A stretch of DNA of 64,000 nt from Salinibius halmophilus (GCF_003577475.1 NZ_QPEP01000002.1:58516-122515), one strand, 5' to 3'. Counted from the stretch's first letter, positions 8,459 to 18,574 are shown. The notes: generated from the sequence alone by a model not told the origin. Numbers and translations are program-made.

Positions 8459-9137
8459 CCGACTCACTCATAACGCCAAAATTCTAACCAATATGGTGTT
8501 CGCGCGTTTGCGGGCGATTTATGGCAACAAATTTGAGCAGGCGTTTGGCAATAGTGAAGAAGCCATGATCCGCACTAAGCGTGAGTGGGCCTTAGCACTT
8601 GCTCCGTTTAGCGCACCTGCTGTCGAAAACGCACTTGAGCACTGCAAGCGAAATATGGCTTGGCCGCCGTCGATTGCTGAGTTTCTTAAGTTGCTAGAAG
8701 TTGCCAGTGGTTTGCCGTCTGCGCGCTCGGCCTACGAAGAGGCCTGCCGCTGTCGTACTGCACCGGTAGATTTCAACTGGTCACATCCAGTGATATACCA
8801 TGCAGCGACAGCCGTTGGCTTTTGGCGCCTGCAAACGGAAGCGGAGCAACGAACCTGGCCAGATTTTGAAAATGCATGGCAACGGCTAATGTCGCGATAC
8901 CGCAGTGGCGAACATTTCGACTTACCCAAGCCAGCGCCGGCCCTGCCTGACAATCGTTCACTGACGGCTTATGAGCAAATAGAGCAAATCATTGAGCAGT
9001 TTGGCATTCCAGAGGGTTTGGGTTACCAGTACCTTGGTTATTTACTGCAAAGCACTGGTAACTACCGTAGTTTGCTGCGCGATAAAGCGCAGCAGGCCTT
9101 TAAACAGGCGGGGTTTGAGTTTCAGTTACCTGCTTAG
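8352..9137 (+). CDS. Lambda P-like replicative helicase loader
   Basis: 261 residues from ATG 8352. The core resembles phage lambda replication protein P: a helical N-terminal segment (VFARLRAIYGNKFEQAFG), REWALALAPFSAPAVENALEHC, the conserved WPPSIAEFL (lambda P has LPSPGQF), and a WRLQTEAEQRTW region followed by a proline-rich DLPKPAPALP tail (lambda P has IPEPVKQLP). Lambda P recruits and loads the DnaB helicase. It overlaps the 3' end of the DnaT-like gene by 107 bp in another frame; GGGTGG precedes the ATG. A shorter start at the ATG near 8493 cannot be excluded and would remove the overlap. There are no phage genes around it, so a domesticated chromosomal role (dopE-like) is likely. Confidence 0.75.
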   Translation: MSNNSNNGIPPLNQITEANESALEQDSTTSSTQTGSRLTHNAKILTNMVFARLRAIYGNKFEQAFGNSEEAMIRTKREWALALAPFSAPAVENALEHCKRNMAWPPSIAEFLKLLEVASGLPSARSAYEEACRCRTAPVDFNWSHPVIYHAATAVGFWRLQTEAEQRTWPDFENAWQRLMSRYRSGEHFDLPKPAPALPDNRSLTAYEQIEQIIEQFGIPEGLGYQYLGYLLQSTGNYRSLLRDKAQQAFKQAGFEFQLPA

Positions 9138-9176
9138 CTTTTACGCTTCTCTAGATTGCTACAAAACTCTACAGGC

Positions 9177-9206
9177 AAAAAAAAGCGCGGACTTCGCCGC
9201 GCTTTT
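9177..9206. terminator. Bidirectional terminator between lambda P-like gene and pnp
   Basis: AAAAGCGCGG (9181-9190) pairs with CCGCGCTTTT (9197-9206) around a 6-base loop. Runs of A on one side and T on the other allow termination of both convergent genes. Confidence 0.85.
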
Positions 9207-9228
9207 GCATATTTAGTCTCTAATAAAC

Positions 9229-11352
9229 TTATTCAGCAACAACTTCCAGTGCTGCTTTCTCATCATCCGATACTTCGCGAATTGATAGTTTAATACGACC
9301 ACGGTTGTCGATGTCTAAACATTTGACAACCACTTCTTGGCCTTCTTTCAATTCGTCAGCAACTTTCTCGATACGACGATCGGCAATTTGGCTAATGTGT
9401 ACCAAACCTTCTTTGCCACCAAGGAATGCAACAAATGCACCGAAGTCTGCAAGCTTAACCACTTTACCAGCGTATACTGTGCCAATTTCTGGCTCAGCTG
9501 TGATGCCTTTGATGCGCTCAAGTGCTGCATTCACTTCCACTGCAGAAGGACCATACACACGGATGGTGCCATCATCACTGATATCGATATCCGTTTTAGT
9601 TTCTTCGGTCAGCGCACGAATGGTTGCACCACCTTTACCGATTACGTCACGAATCTTGTCAGAGTCGATTTGGATGGTTTTGGTCGTTGGGGCATTTTCT
9701 GGCAACTCTTCGCGCGAACCAGTGATCACCTTGTCCATCTCATCAAGAATGTGTAAACGGGCAGCAAGCGCTTGCTCTAGTGCGGTTTCCATAATCTGCT
9801 CATTGATACCTTCGATCTTGATATCCATTTGCAGGGCAGTAATACCTTCACGAGAACCGGCTACTTTGAAGTCCATGTCACCTAGGTGGTCTTCATCACC
9901 TAGAATGTCTGTCAGTACAGCAAAGCCGTCTTCTTCTTTTACCAAGCCCATTGCAATGCCAGCAACCGGAGCGCGCATTGGTACACCAGCCGCCATAAGT
10001 GCAAGAGACGAGCCACATACTGATGCCATAGAAGATGAGCCGTTCGATTCAGTAATCTCTGACACCACACGGATCGCGTACGGGAAGTCGTCAGTTGATG
10101 GCATCATTGCTGCCACACCACGTTTTGCCAGTCGGCCATGACCAATTTCACGACGGCTAGTAAAACCGATACGACCACACTCACCTACTGAATAAGGTGG
10201 GAAGTTGTAGTGCAACATAAAGTGCTCGTGCTTTAAGCCGTGTAGGTAGTCTTCCATTTTGGCATCACGAGTAGAGCCAAGCGTCGCGGCAACCAGTGCC
10301 TGTGTTTCACCACGGGTAAACAATGCAGAACCATGAGCACCTGGCAATACGTCGACTTCAACGGTAATTGGGCGCACTGTTTTGGTGTCTCGGCCATCAA
10401 TACGCGGCTCACCGGCTACCACTGCACGGCGCACGGTTTTCTTCTCTAGTGAAGCAAATACTTTCTTCACATCATCAGAAGAAACACCCGCTTCTTCATT
10501 GGCTAATTGCTCAACTGCTGCATCACGTAATTCACCTAATGCATCGTAACGCGCCATTTTCTCGCTGATTTTATACGCCTCAGCAATACGAGCACCGTAT
10601 GCAGCTTCAACTTGAGCGATTAGCTCAGCGTTTTCTGCTGGTGGAACGAACTCAAACGCTGGCTTACCGTTTTCTGCAGCAAAATCTTTAATTGCAGCAA
10701 TCGCAGTTTGCATCTCTTGGTGAGCGAATAGCACAGCACCCAACATCTCGTCTTCGGTTAGCTCATCTGCTTCTGACTCAACCATTAGCACAGCGTCTTT
10801 CGTGCCTGCCACAACCATGTCTAACAAGCCAGACTCAGTTACTTCGATGCTAGGGTTTAGCAAATAGCCGTGATCTTCATCAAAACCAACACGCGCCGCG
10901 CCAATAGGTCCAGCAAATGGTACGCCTGAGATGGCTAGTGCAGCAGAGGCAGCAATCATTGCGCAGATATCTGGGTTTTCAGTGGTGCCAGCTGAGATAA
11001 CCGTACAGGTTACCTGAACTTCGTTCATGAAACCTTTAGGAAATAGTGGGCGAATTGGGCGATCGATCAAACGAGACACCAAGGTTTCGTTTTCTGACGG
11101 GCGGCCTTCGCGCTTATTGTAGCCACCTGGGATTTTACCGGTAGCATAGTATTTTTCTTGGTAGTTCACGGTTAACGGGAAGAAACCCGCATCAGGGTTG
11201 GCTGCTTTGGCGAATACTACGTTTGCCATCACAACACTTTCACCCATGGTACAAATCACGGCACCATCAGATTGGCGCGCAACGCGGCCAGTTTCTAGCG
11301 TAACGTCATGTTGACCAAACTTAAAAGTTTTAGTTGAAGCCTTAGGGATCAT
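9229..11352 (-). CDS. pnp: Polynucleotide phosphorylase
   Basis: 3'-to-5' exoribonuclease using phosphate to release nucleoside diphosphates; core of the RNA degradosome. The 707-residue length is normal for the family. Two RNase PH domains are separated by an alpha-helical domain, then a KH domain ([19 protein letters not shown]) and an S1 domain ([20 protein letters not shown]). The [10 protein letters not shown] and [12 protein letters not shown]-type motifs (here [19 protein letters not shown]) mark the catalytic second PH domain. It starts at ATG 11352 with AAGGA upstream. It follows rpsO as in E. coli but after a terminator and a 460-bp leader with two long hairpins, so it probably has its own promoter and RNase III-type autoregulation. 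Confidence 0.98.
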   Translation of the reverse strand: MIPKASTKTFKFGQHDVTLETGRVARQSDGAVICTMGESVVMANVVFAKAANPDAGFFPLTVNYQEKYYATGKIPGGYNKREGRPSENETLVSRLIDRPIRPLFPKGFMNEVQVTCTVISAGTTENPDICAMIAASAALAISGVPFAGPIGAARVGFDEDHGYLLNPSIEVTESGLLDMVVAGTKDAVLMVESEADELTEDEMLGAVLFAHQEMQTAIAAIKDFAAENGKPAFEFVPPAENAELIAQVEAAYGARIAEAYKISEKMARYDALGELRDAAVEQLANEEAGVSSDDVKKVFASLEKKTVRRAVVAGEPRIDGRDTKTVRPITVEVDVLPGAHGSALFTRGETQALVAATLGSTRDAKMEDYLHGLKHEHFMLHYNFPPYSVGECGRIGFTSRREIGHGRLAKRGVAAMMPSTDDFPYAIRVVSEITESNGSSSMASVCGSSLALMAAGVPMRAPVAGIAMGLVKEEDGFAVLTDILGDEDHLGDMDFKVAGSREGITALQMDIKIEGINEQIMETALEQALAARLHILDEMDKVITGSREELPENAPTTKTIQIDSDKIRDVIGKGGATIRALTEETKTDIDISDDGTIRVYGPSAVEVNAALERIKGITAEPEIGTVYAGKVVKLADFGAFVAFLGGKEGLVHISQIADRRIEKVADELKEGQEVVVKCLDIDNRGRIKLSIREVSDDEKAALEVVAE

Positions 11353-11395
11353 ATATTTCCTTAATCTTTTTTCGGATTAGTTCTTACTATTGTGT

Positions 11396-11609
11396 CCTAA
11401 ACCGAGCGCTTCTAAGCATTAACCCAAAGGGGCCAATGGTTAGAAGCACTCGCACTTGGCTTAGGTTGAAAAGTTTATTCGTACAATGCGCCATTTACTA
11501 AAGTGCTCTTGCAGTCCAAGGAGCAACAAGCGTGTACTTTAAGTTAATGGCGCTTTAACTATTCGAATCAACTTTTCTCAAACCGCCTTGTTTTCGCCTC
11601 GAGCGGTTT
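11396..11609 (-). promoter_or_regulatory. Structured pnp leader with tandem long hairpins
   Basis: On the pnp strand the leader holds three stem-loops in order: AAACCGC/GCGGTTT (11609-11580); a long imperfect hairpin (11577-11468) whose arms share GAAAAGTT-ATTCG and GCGCCATT blocks; and another long imperfect hairpin (11465-11396) with arms sharing CCTAA-CC and GAG-GCTTCTAA and a 6-base bulge. In E. coli the pnp leader hairpins are cut by RNase III and PNPase then degrades the leader. The same control is inferred here. Upstream, 11628-11650 is a further small palindrome (AAGTAGAT/ATCTACTT). Confidence 0.55.
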
Positions 11610-11778
11610 TAAATTGTGTGAGGCCTAAAGTAGATAGTTTACATCTACTTATTTGAGTGAACTCAGCCAATCTAATTCACACAAATAAACAGACGAATAC
11701 AACGACATACCAGTATAGCTGGGATTAGCTGAAATTAAACCAGTGTCATTGAATCAAGCGTTGAGGCTGGTAATAAAC

Positions 11779-11803
11779 AAAAGGCTCCGAAGAGGAGCCT
11801 TTT
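11779..11803 (-). terminator. Terminator downstream of rpsO
   Basis: AAAAGGCTCC (11779-11788) pairs with GGAGCCTTTT (11794-11803), just after the rpsO stop on the minus strand. It separates rpsO from pnp, at least partly. Confidence 0.85.
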
Positions 11804-11815
11804 GCGAAAACTGGA

Positions 11816-12085
11816 TTAACGACGTAGACCCAGCTTTTTGATCAGATCAGCGTAACGAGCTGCGTCTTTGCCTTTTAGGTAGTCCAGCAGTTTACGGCGC
11901 TGGTTTACCATGCGGATCAGACCACGACGTGAGTGGTGATCTTTTTTATGATCTTTAAAGTGAGACTGAAGACCGTTGATGTTGTGTGTTAGCAGAGCTA
12001 CTTGAACTTCTGGAGAACCAGTGTCACCTTCACCACGTGCAAACTCAGCAACAATCGCGTTTTTCTGTTCAGCTGATAGAGCCAT
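11816..12085 (-). CDS. rpsO: 30S ribosomal protein S15
   Basis: 89 residues, the standard length. It binds 16S rRNA helices 20-22 early in 30S assembly and contacts 23S rRNA across the bridge. Diagnostic segments are [29 protein letters not shown] and [12 protein letters not shown] 12085 is preceded by TTGAGG. It lies between truB and pnp as in most gammaproteobacteria. S15 commonly represses its own mRNA through a leader structure; a candidate hairpin lies just upstream. Confidence 0.98.
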   Translation of the reverse strand: MALSAEQKNAIVAEFARGEGDTGSPEVQVALLTHNINGLQSHFKDHKKDHHSRRGLIRMVNQRRKLLDYLKGKDAARYADLIKKLGLRR

Positions 12086-12103
12086 TGTAAAACCTCAATA
12101 TCA

Positions 12104-12142
12104 TTAATGTGCGAATAATCCATGGTTCGCCGTGCACATTAA
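12104..12142 (-). promoter_or_regulatory. rpsO leader hairpin, candidate S15 autoregulatory element
   Basis: On the minus strand TTAATGTGC (12142-12134) pairs perfectly with GCACATTAA (12112-12104) around a 21-base loop that contains CCATGG and GGCGAACC. The stem ends 18 bases before the rpsO ATG, close enough to affect ribosome binding. A small stem CTTAGAA/TTCTAAG at 12156-12173 lies further upstream, just after truB. Recognition by S15 is inferred from the family. Confidence 0.4.
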
Positions 12143-12178
12143 CAGCGACCACAAACTTAGAAGTATTTCTAAGATCCG

Positions 12179-13099
12179 CTATGATAACGCATCTTTCTGA
12201 ACTAATCGACGGGGTTTTACCTCCCCCGTTGATGAAACTTCCGCCAAACCAAGGAAGCGATCATTTACATCGCGCAATTGGTAGGTACCCGCCTCGCCAG
12301 CGAAGCGCTCATCCTTGATTGGATTGCCATTCATGATAGGCGTAATAAATTGCTCACCAACAACAAACTTTGGCGCGTTAATACCAGTGCCGATTGGTTG
12401 CAAATAATCCTTGGCATGCGCAAGCGCTGCGTCCCAATCAACACACTGGTCAATGGTAAACGGGCCATGCTGAATGCGGCGCAGGGTTTGAATATGCCCG
12501 CCACAGCCGAGTAATTGGCCAAGGTCGTGTACCAGTGAGCGAATATAAGTACCTTTTGACACCTTGTATTCGAGCTTTAGCATATCACCATCGAGTGATA
12601 GGGCCTTGGCATGAAAAACGGTAATGGTACGGCGCTTTTTAGCCATTTCTTCTAACGCTCTCGGATCTCCAGCACGAGCCAGTTCATATAATGGCTTGCC
12701 ATCCACTTTTAGCGCGCTAAACGCCGGTGGCGTTTGCTCTATAGCACCAGTGAAGTGCGCATCGAGCAACGCCTGAACTTGCTCTAAGGTAATACTGGGC
12801 ACATTATTGCGGGCGACAATTTCACCTTCGATATCGTAGCTGTCAGTCACCACACCAAGCTGCATATCGGTAACATAGGTTTTATCTGACTCTAACCAAG
12901 CCTGAGAAAACTTACTGGCATCACCGAAGCTCAACGGCAATATGCCCGTTGCAATGGGATCAAGCGCACCACTATGCCCCCCCTTCTTAGCATTAATCAG
13001 CCACTGAACTTTACGCAGTGCTGCATTTGAACTCATACCATGCGGCTTATCCAACAAGATAACCCCATGAATATGCTGTCTTGTAGATTTTTTACTCAA
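12179..13099 (-). CDS. truB: tRNA pseudouridine(55) synthase TruB
   Basis: Makes pseudouridine 55 in the T-loop of tRNAs. 306 residues; the family motif GGHSGALDPIATGILP carries the catalytic Asp, preceded by DKPHGMSS. YTEYKVSKGTYIRSLV-like segments (here LEYKVSKGTYIRSL) and the C-terminal PUA-like part are present. The start is a TTG at 13099 (MSKKSTRQHIHG) supported by AGAGG upstream. It lies between rbfA and rpsO but is separated from rbfA by a terminator and a 156-bp inverted repeat. Confidence 0.97.
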   Translation of the reverse strand: MSKKSTRQHIHGVILLDKPHGMSSNAALRKVQWLINAKKGGHSGALDPIATGILPLSFGDASKFSQAWLESDKTYVTDMQLGVVTDSYDIEGEIVARNNVPSITLEQVQALLDAHFTGAIEQTPPAFSALKVDGKPLYELARAGDPRALEEMAKKRRTITVFHAKALSLDGDMLKLEYKVSKGTYIRSLVHDLGQLLGCGGHIQTLRRIQHGPFTIDQCVDWDAALAHAKDYLQPIGTGINAPKFVVGEQFITPIMNGNPIKDERFAGEAGTYQLRDVNDRFLGLAEVSSTGEVKPRRLVQKDALS

Positions 13100-13133
13100 G
13101 GCAACCTCTACCTATAGATGCGCTGTCCCGCTA

Positions 13134-13289
13134 GGCGTTCAAGTATTTGAAACAGCATAGCTGGGTTCGGTGTATTTGTTTGAGGCCGTCACCTGCAGGA
13201 CGCAGGTGCCGAGGCTACAGGGATGTACTTGCGGCCGTGCCGAAAAACAAGTGCACCGTGCCCAGCCCTGTTTCAAATACTTGAACGCC
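13134..13289. repeat. Intergenic inverted-repeat element between rbfA and truB
   Basis: Perfect 22-bp arms (13134-13155 and 13268-13289) bound a 156-bp unit. Pairing continues inward imperfectly (CTGGG--CGGTG--CTTGTTT-like blocks). The centre has its own stem CACCTGC/GCAGGTG at about 13190-13210. No coding frame fits. It looks like a REP/MITE-type non-autonomous repeat inserted in the operon; copies elsewhere in the genome would confirm this. Confidence 0.6.
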
Positions 13290-13305
13290 GACAGCAGTTC
13301 AAAAA

Positions 13306-13330
13306 CAACAAACGGGCATGACGCCCGTTT
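13306..13330 (-). terminator. Terminator downstream of rbfA
   Basis: AAACGGGC (13310-13317) pairs with GCCCGTTT (13323-13330). On the minus strand the stem continues into TTGTTGTTTTTG. It lies 29 bases after the rbfA stop. Confidence 0.75.
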
Positions 13331-13358
13331 GAAAGATATTTGATATTAGCTAGGCTAA

Positions 13359-13736
13359 TTATTCGCTGTCCTTTGCCCGCGCTTGGCGAATCAAAGAATC
13401 CATTTGCGAACCAGTTTCGATCACTCGATCGTACTGGAAACGCAATTCTGGTGTGACACGAATTTTTAGCCCTTGACCTAGCTGGTGGCGCAGGAAGCTC
13501 GCCGCTTTCTGCAACACTTGCTCAACCTCTGCGATGTGTTTTTCTGACTCGTCGTCGCCATTAATAGCGAAACAAGTGAAATACACGTCAGCGTAAGCCA
13601 GGTCTTTGCTGATGCGAACATCATTGATAGTGACCAAACCTAGGCGAGGATCTTTCACCTCGCGCTGGATAATGCCAGCCAGATCCTTACGGATCTGGTC
13701 GGCAACTCGGTCGGTACGTTTATAACCGTTAGGCAT
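13359..13736 (-). CDS. rbfA: 30S ribosome-binding factor A
   Basis: 125 residues, normal for RbfA, a small KH-type protein needed for late 16S rRNA processing and cold adaptation. Recognisable segments are RVADQIRKDLAGIIQREVKDPRLG, TINDVRISKDLAYADVYFT and RVTPELRFQYD. It starts at ATG 13736, 15 bp after infB, and is co-transcribed with nusA-infB; a terminator follows. Confidence 0.97.
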   Translation of the reverse strand: MPNGYKRTDRVADQIRKDLAGIIQREVKDPRLGLVTINDVRISKDLAYADVYFTCFAINGDDESEKHIAEVEQVLQKAASFLRHQLGQGLKIRVTPELRFQYDRVIETGSQMDSLIRQARAKDSE

Positions 13737-13751
13737 AGATGTTAACCACTA

Positions 13752-16493
13752 TTAGTCGTCGATCGAGCGTGCGATTTCTTTGACATCGAATACTTCGATC
13801 TTATCGCCCGCTTTCACGTCATTGTAGTTCTTAACGCCGATACCACACTCCATACCTTGGCGAACTTCTTGTACGTCATCTTTAAAGCGACGTAGAGACT
13901 CTAGCTCACCTTCGTAGATAACAACGTCGTCGCGTAGTACACGAATCTTCTTGTTACGGTACATGGTGCCTTCAATCACCATACAGCCGGCTACTTGGCC
14001 AAACTTAGGCGAGTTGAACACATCACGAACCTCGGCTAGACCAACAATCTCTTCGCGCAGTTCAGGCGATAGCATGCCCGACATTGCCGCTTTCACATCG
14101 TCGATCAGGTTGTAGATGACGTTGTAGTAACGCAGATCGATGCCGTTCTGCTCAATTACCTCACGTGATTTACCTGATGCACGCGTATTAAAGCCGAAGA
14201 TTACCGCATTGGCTGTGATCGCCAGGTTCGCATCCGATTCAGAAATTGCGCCAACACCGGCACCAACGATATTTACCTTCACTTCGTCGGTAGATAGCTT
14301 CAATAGCGCTGCTGAGATCGCTTCCAACGAACCACGTACGTCGGTTTTCAGTACCACGTTCAAGTTAGCCGCTTCGGCAGAGCCCATGTTTGCCATCATA
14401 TTTTCAAGCTTGGCAGCTTGCTGGCGAGCAACCTCGGTCTCTTTCGCTTTCTGACGACGTTCTTCAGCCGCTTCACGCGCCTGACGGTCGTTTTCAACAA
14501 CCATGAAGTCGTCACCAGCGTTTGGCGAACCATCAAGACCCAAGATTTCTACAGGGATAGATGGACCAGCTGATTTAACTGGCTTGCGGTTTTCGTCTAG
14601 CAACGCACGAACGCGGCCATAGCTGGTACCAGCTAGTACAACGTCGCCTTGTTTTAGCTGACCTTCTTGTACCAGTACCGTTGCAACCGAACCACGGCCC
14701 TTGTCTAGCGAGGCTTCAACCACCACACCGCGCGCTGGGCCTTCATCGTGTGCTTGTAAGTCTAGTAGCTCAGCTTGCAGCAATACTGCTTCTAGAAGTT
14801 CGTCGATACCCAAGCCAGAGTGCGCAGACACCTTGATCATCTGAGTGTCGCCACCCCAATCTTCAGGCACCACATCGCGCTGTGCCAACTCATTGATCAC
14901 ACGATCTGGATCCGCTGATGGCTTATCCATTTTGTTGATTGCCACAACAATCGGAACGCCTGCGGCTTTAGCATGCTGAATGGCTTCTTCGGTTTGCGGC
15001 ATCACACCATCGTCGGCTGCCACAACCAGAATCACAACGTCTGTACACTGAGCACCACGCGCACGCATTTCAGTAAATGCTGCGTGGCCTGGGGTATCTA
15101 AGAAAGACACCATGCCGCGCGGTGTTTCAACGTGGTATGCACCGATGTGCTGGGTAATACCACCATGCTCACCTGAGGTCACACGTGTTTCACGAATGTG
15201 ATCAAGCAATGACGTTTTACCATGGTCTACGTGACCCATTACCGTCACAACAGGCGCACGAGGTTTGGCTTCGCCCTCGTACACTAACTGATCGGTCAAA
15301 GCCGTTTCAGTTTCGTTTTCGTCGATAATTTTGTACTTGTGACCAAGTTCTTCAATGACCAAAATCGCTGTATCTTGATCAAGAATCTGGTTGATGGTGG
15401 CCATCACACCCATCTTGAACAACGATTTAATTACCTCTGCACCCTTGATAGACATTTGGCTAGCAAGGTCTTGTACGGTAATCGACTCACCTAACTCAAC
15501 TTCACGGATAACCGGTGCCGTCGGCTTTTCAAACTGGTGATCACGGCTCTTATCAGCACCTTTTTTCTTGCGACGACCGCGCATGCCGCCGTCCTCGTCC
15601 ATGTAACCCATTACTTGTTGCTTACGGGTACCATGTTTGCCTGCGCCTTTTAGCTTGGTTTTACCGGCCGCCTTCTTACCACGTTCATCATCACGACCAC
15701 GGTTCTCATCGTTACGAGACTGCGAGCGCTTCTTGGTATTGGCTTTTTCCGGTGCTGGGCCATCAGCTGGGGCATTTTGCACAGGTGCCGTGGCAGCTGG
15801 CTTAGGGCGACGATTTTCTTTTTTCTTCTCTGCCGGTGCTGGCTTCTCTGCAACAGGTTCATCTGCTACTTTCTTCGTAGCCTTCACGCTAGCAATAGGC
15901 GATGCATTGGCAGCGCGTGCTGTTGGCAGCTCCTCTTCTTTCGACTTCTTCTTAGCAACCTTCACACCAGCTACTGCTGAACCACCAGCGCTGACAACAG
16001 GCTTTTTAGCGGCTTTCGCTTTAGGCATCGCAGGCTTGTCGATAGACGGCTTATCCAAAGCAGGCTTAGCTGGGGCTTTTTCTGCTGCTTTCGCTGCCGG
16101 CTTAGCCTCTGCTTTCGCTTCTGCTACCGGCTGTTCAACCGGCTGTTCAGACGTATTTGGTGTATCAACAGGCGCTTCCGTTTCTGCGGCTTCAACTGCT
16201 GGAGTTTCACGCTTAACGTAAGTGCGCTTTTTACGCACCTCAACGTTAACCTTTGACTTACCGGTAGACAGCTGAGTGCTTTTCTTGCGCTTCAGCGTAA
16301 TCTTCTTAGGTGCAGCACCCGCCTCATCGCCGTGTGCTTTTTTAAGATGTGCCAGCAGTGTCTCTTTCTGCTCATCACTTACCGCATCCGACTCAGCCTT
16401 CTGTGGAAGACCTGCATCCGACATTTGCGTCAGCAAGCGATCAACAGGGGTGCCTATTGATGCAGCAAGTTCTTTAACGCTCACTTGTGCCAT
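13752..16493 (-). CDS. infB: Translation initiation factor IF-2
   Basis: GTPase that places fMet-tRNA on the 30S subunit and joins the 50S. 913 residues. An N-terminal IF2-N module ([21 protein letters not shown]) is followed by a long charged Ala/Lys/Pro/Glu region of variable sequence (about 60-320). Then come the second IF2-N module ([20 protein letters not shown]), the G domain with [14 protein letters not shown] and NKMD, and C-terminal domains that bind fMet-tRNA. Internal in-frame starts giving shorter IF-2 forms, as in E. coli, are possible but not established here. It sits 19 bp after nusA in the rimP-nusA-infB-rbfA order. Confidence 0.98.
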   Translation of the reverse strand: MAQVSVKELAASIGTPVDRLLTQMSDAGLPQKAESDAVSDEQKETLLAHLKKAHGDEAGAAPKKITLKRKKSTQLSTGKSKVNVEVRKKRTYVKRETPAVEAAETEAPVDTPNTSEQPVEQPVAEAKAEAKPAAKAAEKAPAKPALDKPSIDKPAMPKAKAAKKPVVSAGGSAVAGVKVAKKKSKEEELPTARAANASPIASVKATKKVADEPVAEKPAPAEKKKENRRPKPAATAPVQNAPADGPAPEKANTKKRSQSRNDENRGRDDERGKKAAGKTKLKGAGKHGTRKQQVMGYMDEDGGMRGRRKKKGADKSRDHQFEKPTAPVIREVELGESITVQDLASQMSIKGAEVIKSLFKMGVMATINQILDQDTAILVIEELGHKYKIIDENETETALTDQLVYEGEAKPRAPVVTVMGHVDHGKTSLLDHIRETRVTSGEHGGITQHIGAYHVETPRGMVSFLDTPGHAAFTEMRARGAQCTDVVILVVAADDGVMPQTEEAIQHAKAAGVPIVVAINKMDKPSADPDRVINELAQRDVVPEDWGGDTQMIKVSAHSGLGIDELLEAVLLQAELLDLQAHDEGPARGVVVEASLDKGRGSVATVLVQEGQLKQGDVVLAGTSYGRVRALLDENRKPVKSAGPSIPVEILGLDGSPNAGDDFMVVENDRQAREAAEERRQKAKETEVARQQAAKLENMMANMGSAEAANLNVVLKTDVRGSLEAISAALLKLSTDEVKVNIVGAGVGAISESDANLAITANAVIFGFNTRASGKSREVIEQNGIDLRYYNVIYNLIDDVKAAMSGMLSPELREEIVGLAEVRDVFNSPKFGQVAGCMVIEGTMYRNKKIRVLRDDVVIYEGELESLRRFKDDVQEVRQGMECGIGVKNYNDVKAGDKIEVFDVKEIARSIDD

Positions 16494-16512
16494 AAATTAA
16501 ATATCCCCTGTA

Positions 16513-18012
16513 TTACTCTTCGTTTTCAAACCATGAGGCGCGCGCGGCCATAATCATCTCGCCAGCACGCTCTTCATCCATATCATCAATAGGCATCAAG
16601 TCGTCGATAGACTGCTCGGCTAAGTCATCAACAGTAATAATGCCTAGTTTCGCTAGCTCAGCTGCCATATGGCGATCCATATTCAGCAATTCAAGAAGTT
16701 CTTCAGACGGTTCGCTCAGTTCCAGCGTTTCTTCGTCAGCTAATTCTTGAGTTAGCAAAACGTCTTTCGCGCGTTTGCGAATTTCCGTTACTAGGTCTTC
16801 TTCAAATCCTTCAATCGCTAGCATTTCGTCAAGCGGCACATAAGCCACTTCTTCTAAAGAGGTAAAGCCCTCTTCAACCAGCACTTCGGCAAGCTCTTCA
16901 TCTACGTCAAGCTTATCCACAAACATGCTGATTAACGCACCGGCCTCTTCCTGTTGGCGAGATGCAAATTCTTCTTCAGTCATCACGTTGATCAGCCAGC
17001 CAGTCAACTCTGAAGCTAGGCGAACGTTTTGACCTGAACGACCAATCGCCATAGCAAGGTTGTCTTGCTTAACCGCGATATCCATGGTGTTAGTGTCTTC
17101 ATCCATAACGATCGACACCACTTCAGCAGGTGACATGGCGTTGATCACTAGCTGTGCAGGGTTGTCATCCCAAAGTACGATGTCTACTTTTTCACCGCCT
17201 AGTTCACCAGAAACGGCTTGTACACGCGCACCGCGCATACCAACACAAGCACCAATTGGGTCGATGCGACCATCATTGGTGTGCACAGCAATTTTGGCAC
17301 GTGAGCCGGCATCCCGTGCACAAGCGCGAATTTCAATGACTTCTTCTTGGATCTCAGGCACTTCGATGCTGAACAATTCAACCAACATCTCGTTACTTGA
17401 GCGGCTTAGCTGCAACTGTGGACCTCGGCCTTCGGCGCGAATTTCTTGCAGCACCGCCCGCACTCGGTCACCTATGCGGAAGGTTTCACGACCGACCACT
17501 TGGTCACGCGGCAACACGGCTTCAGCGTTGTTGCCCAGGTCGATGATAATATTGTCACGTGTAACTTTTTTAACCGTGCCGCTGATTAACTCACCAACGC
17601 GTTCACGGTACATTTCTACTACCTTGCGACGTTCAGCATCTCGTACTTTTTGCACAATAATTTGTTTTGCCGCTTGCGCAGCAATACGGCCAAACTCTGC
17701 ATTTGGCATTGGCTCGTCGTAGGTATCACCTGGCTGTAGTGACTTATCAATCTCTTCGGCTTCTTGCAGCGTCAGCTCGGTACCAAGCTCAGGTACAGAC
17801 TGATTATCCACAATGCGCCAGTGACGAACGGTTGTGTACTCGCCAGTCTTGCGATCAATGCTTACACGAACGTCGGGTTCACCATCGTCGTCATCTAAGC
17901 GCTTTTTGGCAGCTGTCGCCAACGCAGCTTCAATCGCTTCAAAGATAACCTCTTTCGAGACACCTTTTTCGTTCGACACGGCCTCAACGACCAGCAGGAT
18001 TTCTTTGCTCAT
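16513..18012 (-). CDS. nusA: Transcription termination/antitermination factor NusA
   Basis: 499 residues. It binds RNA polymerase and nascent RNA, modulating pausing, termination and rRNA antitermination. Order: N-terminal RNAP-binding domain ([18 protein letters not shown]), an S1 domain ([19 protein letters not shown]), two KH domains ([18 protein letters not shown]), and two acidic C-terminal repeats ([24 protein letters not shown] and a second copy near 430-490). ATG 18012 is preferred over a TTG at 18015 because GAGG sits 7 bases before the ATG. It is 15 bp after rimP. Confidence 0.98.
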   Translation of the reverse strand: MSKEILLVVEAVSNEKGVSKEVIFEAIEAALATAAKKRLDDDDGEPDVRVSIDRKTGEYTTVRHWRIVDNQSVPELGTELTLQEAEEIDKSLQPGDTYDEPMPNAEFGRIAAQAAKQIIVQKVRDAERRKVVEMYRERVGELISGTVKKVTRDNIIIDLGNNAEAVLPRDQVVGRETFRIGDRVRAVLQEIRAEGRGPQLQLSRSSNEMLVELFSIEVPEIQEEVIEIRACARDAGSRAKIAVHTNDGRIDPIGACVGMRGARVQAVSGELGGEKVDIVLWDDNPAQLVINAMSPAEVVSIVMDEDTNTMDIAVKQDNLAMAIGRSGQNVRLASELTGWLINVMTEEEFASRQQEEAGALISMFVDKLDVDEELAEVLVEEGFTSLEEVAYVPLDEMLAIEGFEEDLVTEIRKRAKDVLLTQELADEETLELSEPSEELLELLNMDRHMAAELAKLGIITVDDLAEQSIDDLMPIDDMDEERAGEMIMAARASWFENEE

Positions 18013-18027
18013 CAAAACGCCTCAATG

Positions 18028-18486
18028 CTAATCTTCAAATTTTGCAATCAATCGCGCACGATCAATCTGCTCAAAAGGAAGTAGGTATTCCTCTTCACCT
18101 ACCACGAGTGCAACATCCCCTTCGACCATGCCGTTAAGAATGCCTACAAATTTTCTTCGCCCTTCAAACGGGAACTGCAAACGCACTTCCGCTTCATAAC
18201 CACGGTATTGATCAACTTGCTTGCCTGTAAACAGCAACCGGTCAACACCTGGTGACGACACTTCTAGGGTATATTCTTGCGTGATTGGATCTTCAACGTC
18301 CATCACGCCGCTTACTTGGTGACTTACTGCTGCGCAGTCATCAACATTAATGCCATTTTCACTATCAATATAAATGCGCAACAAAGTATTTTTGCTAGAC
18401 GTGTGGTACTCAAGCCCCCAGAATTCGTATCCTAGGCTTTCCACTACGGGCTGTATCAGCTCTGTTAAATCGTCTCGCTTGGCCAA
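18028..18486 (-). CDS. rimP: Ribosome maturation factor RimP
   Basis: 152 residues, the usual size. It assists 30S maturation. Typical segments are LGYEFWGLEYH, RIYIDSENGINVDDCAAVSHQVSGVMDVEDPI and EVSSPGVDRLLF. The start codon is TTG (18486), with GGAGG 9 bases upstream. It is the first protein gene of the nusA operon and lies downstream of the tRNA-fMet gene, as metY-rimP in E. coli. Two terminators separate it from the tRNA transcript. Confidence 0.97.
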   Translation of the reverse strand: MAKRDDLTELIQPVVESLGYEFWGLEYHTSSKNTLLRIYIDSENGINVDDCAAVSHQVSGVMDVEDPITQEYTLEVSSPGVDRLLFTGKQVDQYRGYEAEVRLQFPFEGRRKFVGILNGMVEGDVALVVGEEEYLLPFEQIDRARLIAKFED

Positions 18487-18506
18487 GCGTTTTCCTCCGA
18501 GACAAA

Positions 18507-18528
18507 TAAAAAAAGGCCCTTTAGGCCT
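18507..18528 (-). terminator. Terminator upstream of rimP (distal)
   Basis: On the minus strand AGGCC (18528-18524) pairs with GGCCT (18518-18514) and runs into TTTTTTT. With the stronger hairpin at 18549-18574 it forms a tandem stop between the tRNA region and rimP, so rimP-nusA depends on read-through or on a promoter very near its start. Confidence 0.65.
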
Positions 18529-18548
18529 ACAAGTGTTTTTTTCAGGTA

Positions 18549-18574
18549 GAAAAAAACCCCATTAGAGGGGTTCC
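18549..18574 (-). terminator. Strong terminator of the secG-tRNA transcript
   Basis: AACCCC (18555-18560) pairs with GGGGTT (18567-18572); on the minus strand it ends in a run of seven T. It ends the RNA containing the tRNA-fMet trailer repeats or a separate small RNA. Confidence 0.8.

Noticed and set aside
7721-9137. Prophage remnant
   Set aside because: Only the two replication-type genes are present, with good Shine-Dalgarno sites, intact frames and a proper terminator; no integrase, repressor or structural gene nearby.
9305-10141. Long plus-strand open frame opposite pnp
   Set aside because: Shadow of the pnp codon pattern; no family resemblance and no ribosome site.
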